NCBI RefSeq assembly: GCF_017592475.1
Contig: NZ_JAGFNP010000012.1
Location: 13,624-77,623 of the forward strand
Direction of reading: 5' to 3'
Source: Glycomyces niveus
GTDB lineage: Bacteria; Actinomycetota; Actinomycetes; Mycobacteriales; Micromonosporaceae
DNA length: 64,000 bases
Part shown: positions 51,685-59,611 of the stretch, piece after piece
Layout of the letters: each line of letters begins with the position of its first letter
How positions within the stretch are numbered: the first letter of the stretch is position 1
Program-made: the position numbers and the translations under genes
Notes under the pieces: model-generated
Databases searched by the model: none
Seen by the model: the letters and a program-made list of their open reading frames with translations, nothing else
What the model was told of the DNA's origin: nothing

Positions 51685-52998
51685 ATGTCAGCCTTCACCC
51701 TCCCCCGCATGCGCAGAGGCATGATCGCCGCGGCCGCCGCGGCGTTCGTCGCCGCGGTCGCGCTCGTCGCGGTCCTGGTCCCCAAGCCCGCCAGCGCGGC
51801 GTCGCTCACCCAGGTCACCAACTTCGGGAACAACCCGAGCAACCTGCAGATGTACCTCTACGTGCCCGACAACGTGGCACCCGAGCCGGCGCTGGTCCTC
51901 GGCATCCACTGGTGCGGCGGCGACGCCAACGCGTTCTACAGCGGCACCGAGTGGGCCCGCCTCGCCGACCAGTACGGCTTCATCGTGGTCTACCCCTCGG
52001 TCACCCGCTCGAGCAAGTGCTGGGACGTCGCCTCGGCGGCCTCCTTGAGCGGCACCGGTTCCGACTCGGTCGGGATCAAATCCATGATGGACTGGACGAT
52101 CGCGCAGCACGATGTGGACACCGATCGGATCTTCTCGACCGGCATCTCCTCCGGCGCGATGATGACCAACGTGATGCTCGGCGTCTACCCCGAGGTCTTC
52201 GAGGCCGGCGCGGCGTTCTCCGGTGTCCCCTACACCTGCTTCCGCACCACGAACGGCTCCGAGTGGAACTCGCAGTGCTCGCAGGGCCAGGTCAACCGCA
52301 CCCCGCAGGACTGGGGCAACGAGGTCCGCACGACCAACCCGGGCTACAGCGGCCCGTGGCCGCGCATGCAGATCTGGCACGGCACCAATGACGACGTGCT
52401 GTTCTACCAGAACTTCCAAGAGCAGATCGACCAGTGGACGAACGTCAACGGCACCGACCAGACGCCCGAGCTCTCCGACACGCCGCAGGCGAACTGGAAC
52501 CGGACCCGCTACGGCGGCACCGGCACGCAGGCGCCGGTCGAGGCGATCAGCCTGCAGGGCGTGGGCCACAACCTGATGGCGAACGGCATGGCGGTCAAGG
52601 CGCTCGAGTTCTTCGGGCTCGACATGCCGGTCGACCCGACCACCTCGCCGACGACCGGTCCGACCGACCCGACCTCGAGCCCCACGGGCGGCCCGGCGAC
52701 CGGGTGCTCGGCGGTCATCAAGGTGGTCAGCACTTGGAACTCCGGTTGGCAGGCCAATGTGGACGTGACGGCGGGCAGCGCCGCGATCAGCGGCTGGAAG
52801 CTCACCTGGACGTGGCCGAGCGGCCAGACCATCGCCAGTTCGTGGAACGCGGGCGTGACCTCCTCCGGGTCGTCGGTCACGGCGCTCGACGTCGACTGGA
52901 ACGGCTCGGTCGCCGCGGGCCAGACCCGGACCTCGGCCTGGGGCTTCATCGGCACCGGATCGGCGGTGACGCCGACGGTGACCTGCACGCCGAATTAG
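51685..52998 (+). CDS. Secreted CE1/PHB-depolymerase-type esterase with CBM2
   Basis: The 437-residue exported enzyme has a signal peptide (cleavage about residue 39) and an alpha/beta hydrolase of the polyhydroxybutyrate-depolymerase/acetylxylan-esterase type (about 42-318). It has the HWCGGDANAF oxyanion loop, nucleophile Ser155 in GISSG, Asp in WHGTNDDVLF and His in GVGHNLM. Next come a Thr/Pro linker (about 323-345) and a CBM2 (about 347-437, bounded by Cys, with Trp in STWNSGWQANV, ISGWKLTWTW, DVDWNGSVAAGQ). It probably removes acetyl or feruloyl groups from xylan bound to cellulose. The start is ATG 51685 with AGAGAGGA upstream. Confidence 0.92.
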   Translation: MSAFTLPRMRRGMIAAAAAAFVAAVALVAVLVPKPASAASLTQVTNFGNNPSNLQMYLYVPDNVAPEPALVLGIHWCGGDANAFYSGTEWARLADQYGFIVVYPSVTRSSKCWDVASAASLSGTGSDSVGIKSMMDWTIAQHDVDTDRIFSTGISSGAMMTNVMLGVYPEVFEAGAAFSGVPYTCFRTTNGSEWNSQCSQGQVNRTPQDWGNEVRTTNPGYSGPWPRMQIWHGTNDDVLFYQNFQEQIDQWTNVNGTDQTPELSDTPQANWNRTRYGGTGTQAPVEAISLQGVGHNLMANGMAVKALEFFGLDMPVDPTTSPTTGPTDPTSSPTGGPATGCSAVIKVVSTWNSGWQANVDVTAGSAAISGWKLTWTWPSGQTIASSWNAGVTSSGSSVTALDVDWNGSVAAGQTRTSAWGFIGTGSAVTPTVTCTPN

Positions 52999-53020
52999 CG
53001 TTCCACCCCGCTCGATCCCC

Positions 53021-53050
53021 GGGCCGCGGCCGCACACACGGCTGCGGCCC
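53021..53050. terminator. Hairpin terminator
   Basis: GGGCCGCGGCC pairs with GGCTGCGGCCC (one mismatch) around an eight-base loop, then TTTGCG. It lies between the convergent CE1 and lipase genes. Confidence 0.65.
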
Positions 53051-53056
53051 TTTGCG

Positions 53057-54025
53057 CTAGCGCGCCGAGGCGTTCGCGCGCAGGCGGGTGCGCAGGAAGG
53101 CGAGGATCTCACGGCGCGCGGGCCGGGCGGCCGGGACCAGGCCGGGGACGCTCATGAACTTGTGGACCGCGTTCGGGTACCCGCTGTAGCGGGCGTCGTT
53201 GCCCGCGGCGCGCAGGCGCCGGACGTACTCGCGGGCGTGGTCGCACACGGGGTCGAGCTCCCCCGCCACGGCCAGCGTGGGCGGCAGGCCCGCCAGGTCC
53301 GCGGTCTGCAACGGGGACAAGGGATCCGGGTCGAGACCGGCCGGGAGAGCGGTCCTGCGCGCGAGGCCCAGTTCGCCGGCGGAGAGGCCCGGCCGGCCGA
53401 TGTTCCGTTCGACCGAGGGGTAGTCCGTCATGGTCGCGGTCCAGTCGAGGGCGGCGTAAAGGAGGACCTGCGCGCTGACGGCCGGGCCGGACTCGCGCGA
53501 GCGCTGGGCGAGGAGCGCGGCGATGGTGCCGCCGGCGCTCTCGCCGACGACGGCGATGCGGGCCGGGTCGATGCCCCAGCCGAAGGGGTCGTCGGCGAGG
53601 CGGTCGAGCGTGTCGCGACCGTCGTCGACGGGCGCGGGGAGCGGGTGCTCGGGAGCGAGGCGGTATTCGACGGCGGCCACGACGGCGGGGAGCGCTGCGG
53701 CGAGGCCGCTGTTGAGCCAGTCGTTCTGGGCCGCGGTTCCGGTGATGAAGCCGCCGCCGTGGAAGGAGAGGACGAGCGGGAGCCGGTCGCGGCGGGCCTC
53801 GGGCCGGTGGACGCGGAGGGTGACGCGGCGGCCGGGCAGGTCGAGGGCGTGCTCCTCGATGCGGACGCGGCGGTCGGGGCGGCCGGCGATGAGGCGCATG
53901 GCGGGTGAGCGGAGCATGCGGGCGAGTCTGGCGCGCCCGGCGATGATCTCGTCCGGGGTGACGGCGTCCCAGTCGGGTCGGTCCTTGAGGAAGAGGCGGG
54001 CGCCGAGCGGGGCGTTGACGGTCAT
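53057..54025 (-). CDS. Alpha/beta hydrolase, hormone-sensitive-lipase family
   Basis: The 322-residue cytosolic esterase has the HSL-family oxyanion motif SFHGGGFITGT near residue 87, nucleophile Ser in VVGESAGGTIAALL near 163, and Asp in AGELDPVCDHA near 258. The catalytic His is in NAVHKFMSVPG near 287. Such enzymes hydrolyse short-chain acyl esters. The start is ATG 54025. It is divergent from a TetR gene with two palindromes between them, so TetR control is likely. Confidence 0.9.
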   Translation of the reverse strand: MTVNAPLGARLFLKDRPDWDAVTPDEIIAGRARLARMLRSPAMRLIAGRPDRRVRIEEHALDLPGRRVTLRVHRPEARRDRLPLVLSFHGGGFITGTAAQNDWLNSGLAAALPAVVAAVEYRLAPEHPLPAPVDDGRDTLDRLADDPFGWGIDPARIAVVGESAGGTIAALLAQRSRESGPAVSAQVLLYAALDWTATMTDYPSVERNIGRPGLSAGELGLARRTALPAGLDPDPLSPLQTADLAGLPPTLAVAGELDPVCDHAREYVRRLRAAGNDARYSGYPNAVHKFMSVPGLVPAARPARREILAFLRTRLRANASAR

Positions 54026-54042
54026 GGTGTCCTCCCGGGTCT

Positions 54043-54085
54043 AATTACGCTACTCCCAGTAGCATAATTGACAGGATAGCCTGTC
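54043..54085. promoter_or_regulatory. Two palindromes in the TetR/lipase intergenic region
   Basis: AATTACGCTACT and AGTAGCATAATT (54043-54069) form 12-bp arms with one mismatch around CCC. Immediately after, GACAGG and CCTGTC flank ATAG (54070-54085). The region is only 63 bp long and serves both divergent genes. Confidence 0.6.
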
Positions 54086-54088
54086 CTC

Positions 54089-54643
54089 GTGCAGGAATCC
54101 ACTTCACCGGGAGCAGGACGTCCGCGCGCGGACGTCACCGCCGACGTGTTCGCCGCGACCCTGCGCTCGGTGCACGAGTCCGGGTACGCGGGCGCGACGA
54201 TGGACCGGATCGCGGTCGCCGCAGGCGTCGCCAAGACGACGCTGTACCGGCGCTGGCCGTCCAAGGGCGCCTTGATCACCGCATGCCTCGTCGACGCGTT
54301 CGGCCCCGCGCCGCTCGTGGGCGAGAGCCGGGAGGAGGTGCTGACCACCGCGATCCGCTGGGGCGCGGCGAAGATCGGCGAGCCGGGTGTCGGCGCGGCC
54401 TTCGCGGGCGTGTTCACCGACGCCGTGAGCGACCCGGCCCTGCGCGAGATCCTCACGAACGAGCTGCAGGCCCCGTACCTGCGGGTGCTGCAGGACGCAC
54501 TCGGCGAATCCGAGCAGCGCGTCCGGTTCGTCATCGACGTCGCCATGGGCGCGCTGCTGCACCGCATGGGGATCTCCGGCGAGCCCATGGCCGAGGACGA
54601 CGTCGAAACGCTCATCGCGATGGTCATCGGCGTCTTCCGCTGA
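54089..54643 (+). CDS. TetR-family transcriptional regulator
   Basis: The 184-residue repressor has a TetR helix-turn-helix at about residues 15-62 (YAGATMDRIAVAAGVAKTTL, then YRRWPSKGALI) and a C-terminal ligand domain with LTNELQAPYLRVLQDALGES. The start is GTG 54089, directly after the palindromic operator region. It probably represses the divergent HSL-type lipase and itself. Confidence 0.88.
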   Translation: MQESTSPGAGRPRADVTADVFAATLRSVHESGYAGATMDRIAVAAGVAKTTLYRRWPSKGALITACLVDAFGPAPLVGESREEVLTTAIRWGAAKIGEPGVGAAFAGVFTDAVSDPALREILTNELQAPYLRVLQDALGESEQRVRFVIDVAMGALLHRMGISGEPMAEDDVETLIAMVIGVFR

Positions 54644-54708
54644 GCGGCGGGCGCCGACCTAGACTGGGCGGGCACATCGCAGCGCAGGACAGGAACGGAG
54701 CGCCCGAG

Positions 54709-55155
54709 ATGACCGAGTTTCCCGCCGAGGTCCGCGACCGGTTCGCCGGTGCGGGCATGGACCTCGACCAGCTGTTCTCCGCCGGGGAGCTCGGCGACCG
54801 CATGGGGATCGACGTGCTCGAGGCGGCCCCGGAGCGGGTCGTGGCGCGCATGGTCGTCGAGGGGAACCGGCAGCCGTACGGGCTGCTCCACGGGGGCGCG
54901 TCGGCGGTGCTGGCCGAGACGCTCGGCTCGATCGGGTCAATGTTGCACGGCGGCCCCGAGAAGATCGCGGTCGGCGTGGACCTCAACGTGACCCACCACC
55001 GGGCGGTCCGCTCGGGGACGGTCACCGGGGTCGCCACCCCGATCCACCGTGGACGGTCGACCGCGACGTACGAGGTCGTCGTCAGCGACGAGGCCGGCAA
55101 GCGCGTGTGCACCGGCCGCCTCACCTGCATGATCCGGGACGCCCCGCACGCCTGA
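54709..55155 (+). CDS. PaaI-type hot-dog thioesterase
   Basis: The 148-residue protein is a hot-dog-fold acyl-CoA thioesterase: GNRQPYGLLHGGASAVLAETLGS near residue 53 holds the HGG signature and catalytic acid, followed by VDLNVTHHRAVRSGTVTG and the CTGRLTCMIRD end. It hydrolyses aryl- or acyl-CoA thioesters. The start is ATG 54709 with GGAACGGAG upstream. It follows the TetR gene by 65 bp on the same strand and is convergent with the AfsA-like operon; a functional link to that operon is possible but not shown. Confidence 0.9.
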   Translation: MTEFPAEVRDRFAGAGMDLDQLFSAGELGDRMGIDVLEAAPERVVARMVVEGNRQPYGLLHGGASAVLAETLGSIGSMLHGGPEKIAVGVDLNVTHHRAVRSGTVTGVATPIHRGRSTATYEVVVSDEAGKRVCTGRLTCMIRDAPHA

Positions 55156-55264
55156 GACGGCGTGCCGCAGGCACCGCGGTTCCAGCGCGCAGCGCAGAAG
55201 ACCGGCGCCCCGCGTGCCGCGACCCCCTGGTGCGCGGCGCGCAGGGCACCGGTGTTCGTGCGGC

Positions 55265-55573
55265 TCAGTCGGTTTCGACCGGGAGCTGCACGGGCGCGTT
55301 CGCCGACTGCCGGAACCGGTGGACGCGCACCTCCTGCCACACCCCGCCGGTGCGGAACGGATCGGCGTCGATCCACTCCAGCGCCGCGGCGCGGTCGGGG
55401 ACGTCGACGATGAAGAGGCTGCCGATGCCGCGCTCGCCGTCATCCGACAGCAGCGGTCCGTAGACCAGCGGCTTCGGCGAGGCGGTCCGCAGTCGGGCCG
55501 AGTGCGCGGCCATCTGCTCGGTTCGGCGCTCGGCCCCGTCGTCGCCGTCGAGGCAGTGGATGGTGAAGAGCAC
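55265..55573 (-). CDS. YciI-family protein, last gene of the AfsA-like operon
   Basis: The 102-residue dimeric ferredoxin-like fold protein has FTIHCLDGDDGAERRTEQMAAHSARL, YGPLLSDDGERGIGSLFIVD and EWIDADPFRTGGVWQEVRVHRF, a clear YciI pattern with its conserved His and Asp. YciI relatives are putative dehydrochlorinase-like or muconolactone-isomerase-like enzymes; some act in natural-product tailoring. The start is GTG 55573, five bases after the AfsA-like stop codon, so it is the fifth gene of that operon. It could catalyse a dehydration or isomerisation on the product. Confidence 0.85.
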   Translation of the reverse strand: MLFTIHCLDGDDGAERRTEQMAAHSARLRTASPKPLVYGPLLSDDGERGIGSLFIVDVPDRAAALEWIDADPFRTGGVWQEVRVHRFRQSANAPVQLPVETD

Positions 55574-55578
55574 GGGAT

Positions 55579-56322
55579 TCAGACTCCTGTCGGTACGCGC
55601 GGCGTGGTCTCGTCGCGCAGCGTCTGGCGGGCGGCCATGGCCTCCTGCTTCTCGGCGAACCGCTCCGGGATCACCCGGATCTCCGCCTCGAACCGGGCCG
55701 AGATCCGCCCGGTCTGCTGGATCTCCACGGTGAACGCGATGACCTGCCCGACCGGCCCCTGCTCCTTGCTGCGCAACCGGTACTCGAGCTGCGCCGGGAT
55801 CGGGAAGACGAAGTTGAGGAACGTCGAGTTCACGTGGCTGATGACGAACCGCGACTTCGGCTCCGGCTCGATCAGGTACCGCTCGGTGACGGCGGTCCAG
55901 GTCTGCCGGGCGGCCTCCAGCAGAGTCACCGCCGGGATGTGCAGGCCCGTGAGGTGGTCCTCGAGGACCTCGACGCGCTCGTCGAGGACCAGCGGGGTCC
56001 GGTAGCGGCCCTCGCCGACCCGCTCGAGGTCGCCGATGAGGACGTTCTTCTCGTAGACCTTGTGGGTCACCGAGCGCTCCACCGGCTGCGGCACGCGGTC
56101 TTGAGTGGACAGTACACAGCGGCCGGTCTCGGCGAACTTGTCCAGCTCGGCCAGCTGCTCCCCCGTCAGACCCTGCCCGACGGTGATCTTGGGCGGGCCG
56201 TCGCCGGCGCCGATGCGCAGGAACTCCAGCATCGCGCTCACCCCGATGGTGCCCGGATGCGTCAGGAACTCCTCGAACCGGTCGCCGACGACCATGACCG
56301 ACCGCTCGTGCGCGGCGCTCAT
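55579..56322 (-). CDS. AfsA-like hot-dog domain protein
   Basis: The 247-residue protein has one AfsA-type hot-dog domain at about residues 80-232, with SVTHKVYEKNVLIGDLERVG, LLEAARQTWTAVTERYL, and SHVNSTFLNFVFPIPAQLEY. The N-terminal 80 residues are different and unrecognised. Classical AfsA (A-factor synthase) has two such repeats in about 300 residues and joins a beta-ketoacyl chain to dihydroxyacetone phosphate. A single-domain version next to an ACP suggests it takes an acyl-ACP as donor. ATG 56322 overlaps the ACP stop codon by four bases. The reaction and product are inferred, not known. Confidence 0.78.
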   Translation of the reverse strand: MSAAHERSVMVVGDRFEEFLTHPGTIGVSAMLEFLRIGAGDGPPKITVGQGLTGEQLAELDKFAETGRCVLSTQDRVPQPVERSVTHKVYEKNVLIGDLERVGEGRYRTPLVLDERVEVLEDHLTGLHIPAVTLLEAARQTWTAVTERYLIEPEPKSRFVISHVNSTFLNFVFPIPAQLEYRLRSKEQGPVGQVIAFTVEIQQTGRISARFEAEIRVIPERFAEKQEAMAARQTLRDETTPRVPTGV

Positions 56323-56594
56323 ACCGCCACCCCCTCGCTCACGGCCGCGGCGTACGCGTCGGCGAGCTCGCCGACCGTGCGCACGTCCGAGATCACCAGG
56401 TCGCCTTCGCCGAACGGGTCGGCGCCGAACTCGATCTCGAGCTGGATGATGAGGCGCGCGAGCAGCAGGGAGTTGAGCCCGACCGCGTTCAGCGCCTCGG
56501 AGCCGTCGATCGCGCCGTGCTCGACGCCCGCCTCTTCGAGGAGGTCGATGACGTGGGTGCGGACGGTGTTCAGGGCTTCGATCTTGTCTAGCAT
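56319..56594 (-). CDS. Free-standing acyl carrier protein
   Basis: The 91-residue acidic protein has an ACP fold. The phosphopantetheine Ser is Ser42 in VGLNSLLLARLIIQ, with LNS in place of the usual DSL/DSV, and it is followed by the typical helix III. It has no fused domains. The start at 56594 overlaps the SDR gene end by seven bases. It would be activated by the Sfp-type transferase encoded 2.3 kb upstream in the same cluster and charged by the AMP-forming ligase of this operon. Confidence 0.88.
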   Translation of the reverse strand: MLDKIEALNTVRTHVIDLLEEAGVEHGAIDGSEALNAVGLNSLLLARLIIQLEIEFGADPFGEGDLVISDVRTVGELADAYAAAVSEGVAV

Positions 56595-57322
56595 GTGATT
56601 CCTCCGTCGACGATGATGTTCTGTCCGGTGATGAACGAGGCGCCGGGCGAGGCCACGAACAGGACGGCGTTCGCGATCTCCTCGATGTCGGCGAGGCGGC
56701 CCAGCGGGGTGCGCTTCTGGATGCGCGCGCGGTTCTCGGCGGTGACGTCGGCGGTCATGCCGCTGTCGAAGAAGCCGGGGACCACGGAGTTGACGCGGAT
56801 GTTGAGCGGCCCGAGCTCGCGGGCCAGGCTGCGGGTGAAGCCGTCCAGGCCGGCCTTCGCCGCGGCGTAGACCGCGACGCCGCGGAAGCCGCGGATCGCG
56901 TTGATCGAGGAGACGTTGACGATCTGCCCGCTGCGCTGCGCGCTCATGACCTTCGCGCAGGCCTGCGCGAGGGCGATGGGCGCGGTCAGGTTGAGGGCGA
57001 TCAGGTCCTCGATGCGGCGGCCCGGCACGGTCAGGAACAGCTCCTGCTCGGTCAGGACGCCGGCGTTGTTGACGAGCAGGTCGATCCGGCCGAACCGGCG
57101 CCGGGCCCCGACCGCGAACCCGCGCAGCGCGGCGGTGTCGGCGAGATCGACTGCGGCCCAGTGGAAGTCCTCCGGGTGCTTCTCGGCCATGGCCTCGGTG
57201 AACTCGCTCGCGGTCCGGCTGAACGTGGCGATCCGCCAGCCCTGGTCGAGCAGCCGCTCCGCCAGGACCATGCCGAGGCCGCGGCTGCCGCCGCTGATCA
57301 CGGCCACCGGCGCGGTGCTCAC
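56588..57322 (-). CDS. Short-chain dehydrogenase/reductase (FabG-like)
   Basis: The 244-residue classical SDR has the cofactor loop GGSRGLG at residues 11-17, NNAG at 85-88, and the catalytic set Asn111, Ser139, Tyr152, Lys156. It ends with GASFITGQNIIVDGGITC. It resembles FabG-type beta-ketoacyl-ACP reductases, so it could reduce a keto group or oxidise a hydroxyl on the ACP-bound acid. The start is GTG 57322, overlapping the ligase stop codon by four bases, which indicates translational coupling. Confidence 0.92.
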   Translation of the reverse strand: MSTAPVAVISGGSRGLGMVLAERLLDQGWRIATFSRTASEFTEAMAEKHPEDFHWAAVDLADTAALRGFAVGARRRFGRIDLLVNNAGVLTEQELFLTVPGRRIEDLIALNLTAPIALAQACAKVMSAQRSGQIVNVSSINAIRGFRGVAVYAAAKAGLDGFTRSLARELGPLNIRVNSVVPGFFDSGMTADVTAENRARIQKRTPLGRLADIEEIANAVLFVASPGASFITGQNIIVDGGITC

Positions 57323-58668
57323 GCCGCGCCCCGGATCTTCTTGAACCGGTCCGAGTGCTGCCGGTCGCCCGAGACCTGCACGACCGCGGGGACTTTGAAC
57401 GACTCGAGCTTCTCGCGGCAGTGGGCGCGGATGCGCTTCTGCATCACCCCGGGGTCCTCGTCGGAGTCGGGGCTGAGGAGCACGGTGGCCTTGACGACCA
57501 TGCCCGTGACGTGGCTCGGGTGGCCGCTCACGGTCACCTCCGCGACGCCGGGCACCTCGAGGACGGTGTTCTCGACCTCGCTGGGGTAGACCTTCTCGCC
57601 GCCGACGTTGATGATCTCGGAGCGGCGGCCGAGGATGCGGATCCACTCGCCGTCCGTCTCGACCACGTCCTGCGTGTTGAAGAACCCGTCGGCGTCGAAC
57701 GGCGCGTCGGCGTTGAGGTAGCCGAGCATCGCCATGTCCGAGCGGATCCACAGGATGTCGTCGATGATCTTGTGCTCGAACCCGGCGTCGCCCAGCTTGA
57801 CCCAGAGCGTGTCGTCGCCGCGCGACTTCGTCGGCAGGATGCCGAGCTCGGAGAGGCCGTACGTCTGCTTGAACCGCACGCGCGGCAGCGCGGCCGCGAG
57901 CCGCTTGAGGGTGCGGATCGGCATCGGCTCGGTCCCGTACGTCACCAGTTGCAAAGAGCTGCTGTCGAACCGCTCCAGGACCCCGGAGATGAGGACCATG
58001 TTCAGGAACGTCGGCGTCGTCGGCAGCACCTCGACCTGGTGGCGCTCGACCGCGGCGAACACGGCCTCCGGGCTGCGGTTCGCGATCGTGATGACGGTGC
58101 CGCCCTGGACGAGCGTGTGCAGGAGCGTGTTGATCCCGCCGATGTGGTCCAGGCTCAGGAACGAGAGGATGCGCTGGTCGCGGCCTTTCGCCCGGTAGCG
58201 GGCGAGGACCTTCTGGAAGTCGAGCACCGAGGCCTTGCTGCGGCCGGTGGTGCCGGAGCTGAAGAGCACCAGGCCGGGGTGCCCGACTTCGCGCAGCGCC
58301 CGGTAGTGCGCGTGGTCGGCGCTGACGCCGGTGCGTTCCAGGGCGCGGACCCCGTTCTCCTCGACCGAGACCACGAGCTCGACCTGGGCGACCTCCAGGA
58401 ACTCGGCCCGCTTCGCCGCCGGCAGCGCGCTCAGCGGCACGACCACGACGCGGCGCTCGATGAGCGCGAGCAGGCCCGCGCACAGCAGCGGCGAGAACGT
58501 CCCTTCCAGAGCGACGACGCTGCCGGGGGCGACGTCGTGGCCGTCGAGGAATCGCTGCCAGTCGCCCGCCATTTCGACGAGCTGCCGATAAGTGCTGCCG
58601 TGGCCGTGGAATACGACGGCCTCACTGTCGCCGTGTTCCGCGAGTTGTCTCACAATGGCAATGTTCAT
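57319..58668 (-). CDS. AMP-forming acyl/aryl ligase (ANL superfamily), first gene of the operon
   Basis: The 449-residue adenylating enzyme is compact (most are 500 or more). Motif A3 LVLFSSGTTGRSKAS is at about 133-147, A5 YGLSELG at 270-276, the A7 Asp in FFNTQD at 334, and A8 GRRSEIINVGGEKVYP at 347-362. The C-terminal catalytic Lys is in RFKKIRG near 443. It activates a carboxylic acid as adenylate and passes it to a thiol, most simply the neighbouring ACP. The start is ATG 58668 with AGGGAGG five bases upstream. Substrate specificity is unreadable without a model. Confidence 0.9.
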   Translation of the reverse strand: MNIAIVRQLAEHGDSEAVVFHGHGSTYRQLVEMAGDWQRFLDGHDVAPGSVVALEGTFSPLLCAGLLALIERRVVVVPLSALPAAKRAEFLEVAQVELVVSVEENGVRALERTGVSADHAHYRALREVGHPGLVLFSSGTTGRSKASVLDFQKVLARYRAKGRDQRILSFLSLDHIGGINTLLHTLVQGGTVITIANRSPEAVFAAVERHQVEVLPTTPTFLNMVLISGVLERFDSSSLQLVTYGTEPMPIRTLKRLAAALPRVRFKQTYGLSELGILPTKSRGDDTLWVKLGDAGFEHKIIDDILWIRSDMAMLGYLNADAPFDADGFFNTQDVVETDGEWIRILGRRSEIINVGGEKVYPSEVENTVLEVPGVAEVTVSGHPSHVTGMVVKATVLLSPDSDEDPGVMQKRIRAHCREKLESFKVPAVVQVSGDRQHSDRFKKIRGAA

Positions 58669-58868
58669 GACGCCTCCCTGTAAGCAGGAATGCGACGACG
58701 CAGGCCGCGATGCCGGGTGCCGCATAGCAGGTTCGCCTCGAACGGTGGTGCCGGTGCAGGAGCGGAAGTCCTGATGGCCGCCGGTTCGAGTTCCTTTGCG
58801 GGCAAGCCTATGCAGGGGATCGGCGGCCCGCAATATCCACTTTCGGGCTGCGCGGATGGTGTGCCCGA

Positions 58869-58882
58869 ACGGGTATACCCGT
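58869..58882. promoter_or_regulatory. Palindrome upstream of the ligase-SDR-ACP-AfsA operon
   Basis: ACGGGTATACCCGT is a 14-bp perfect palindrome about 200 bp upstream of the ligase start. It lies in the 235-bp gap that separates the operon from the phosphopantetheinyl transferase gene. It is the best operator candidate for this operon. Confidence 0.45.
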
Positions 58883-58903
58883 CCATTCACGAGTGTGAAG
58901 ACG

Positions 58904-59551
58904 TTATTCGGCGGTGACTGCGGTGACCACGATCGCGCCGTCAGTATGCCAGCGTCCAGTGAAAGACGGAACCCGCGACGGCCCTTTTTCACGAGTGAGG
59001 AGGAGGTCGGCGGTGAATGCGCCGGCGGGGTCGAAGCGGAGGCGGGCGTCGAGGAATCCGAGCCAGCGTCCGGTGACGGTGAACCAGGCCTTGTAGAGGG
59101 CTTCCTTGGCGCTGAAGGCGACCACGGGCCAGTGGACGGCGGGGTCGGCGGCGGCGAAGTGCGCGAGGTCGGCGCGCTCGTCGGGCAGGAGCACGGTCGC
59201 GTGGAGCTCTGGCGGGAGCGGGCGGTGGACTTCAGCGTCGATCCCGATGGCCGCCAACCGATCTTGCCTGGCCGCGACGGCGGCGCGGTAGCCGTCGCAG
59301 TGGGTGATGCTGCCGACGACGCCGTCGGGCCACAAGGGCTGGCCCCGGTCGCCGGTCGGGATGGCGGTGGCGGGCAGGCCGAGTCGCGTGAGGGCTTGCC
59401 GGGCGCAGTGGCGGCCGGCGGCGAACTCGCGGCGGCGGGAGGGCACGGCCCCGCGGACGTGGGCCTCCTCCTCGGGGAAGAGGCGCACGTCCGCGGGGTC
59501 GGTCGTGGTCCAGGCGGCGGCGACGCCGTCCGGGAGGATCCGCTCGATCAA
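58904..59551 (-). CDS. Sfp-type 4'-phosphopantetheinyl transferase
   Basis: The 215-residue enzyme moves the phosphopantetheine arm of CoA to carrier-protein serines. Family motifs are RRREFAAGRHCARQALTRLG near residue 40, the substrate His in GSITHCDGY, the metal-binding GIDAEVHRPL near 110, and FSAKEALYKAWF near 145. The start is TTG 59551; no ATG is available before the conserved region. It lies directly upstream of the ligase/ACP operon on the same strand and most likely activates the cluster's ACP. Confidence 0.92.
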   Translation of the reverse strand: MIERILPDGVAAAWTTTDPADVRLFPEEEAHVRGAVPSRRREFAAGRHCARQALTRLGLPATAIPTGDRGQPLWPDGVVGSITHCDGYRAAVAARQDRLAAIGIDAEVHRPLPPELHATVLLPDERADLAHFAAADPAVHWPVVAFSAKEALYKAWFTVTGRWLGFLDARLRFDPAGAFTADLLLTREKGPSRVPSFTGRWHTDGAIVVTAVTAE

Positions 59552-59611
59552 CGGCGGTCCCGGCGTCCGGTCGCGGTCACCGGTTCGATGGGGCGCGTGA
59601 GCGGTCGGCGG

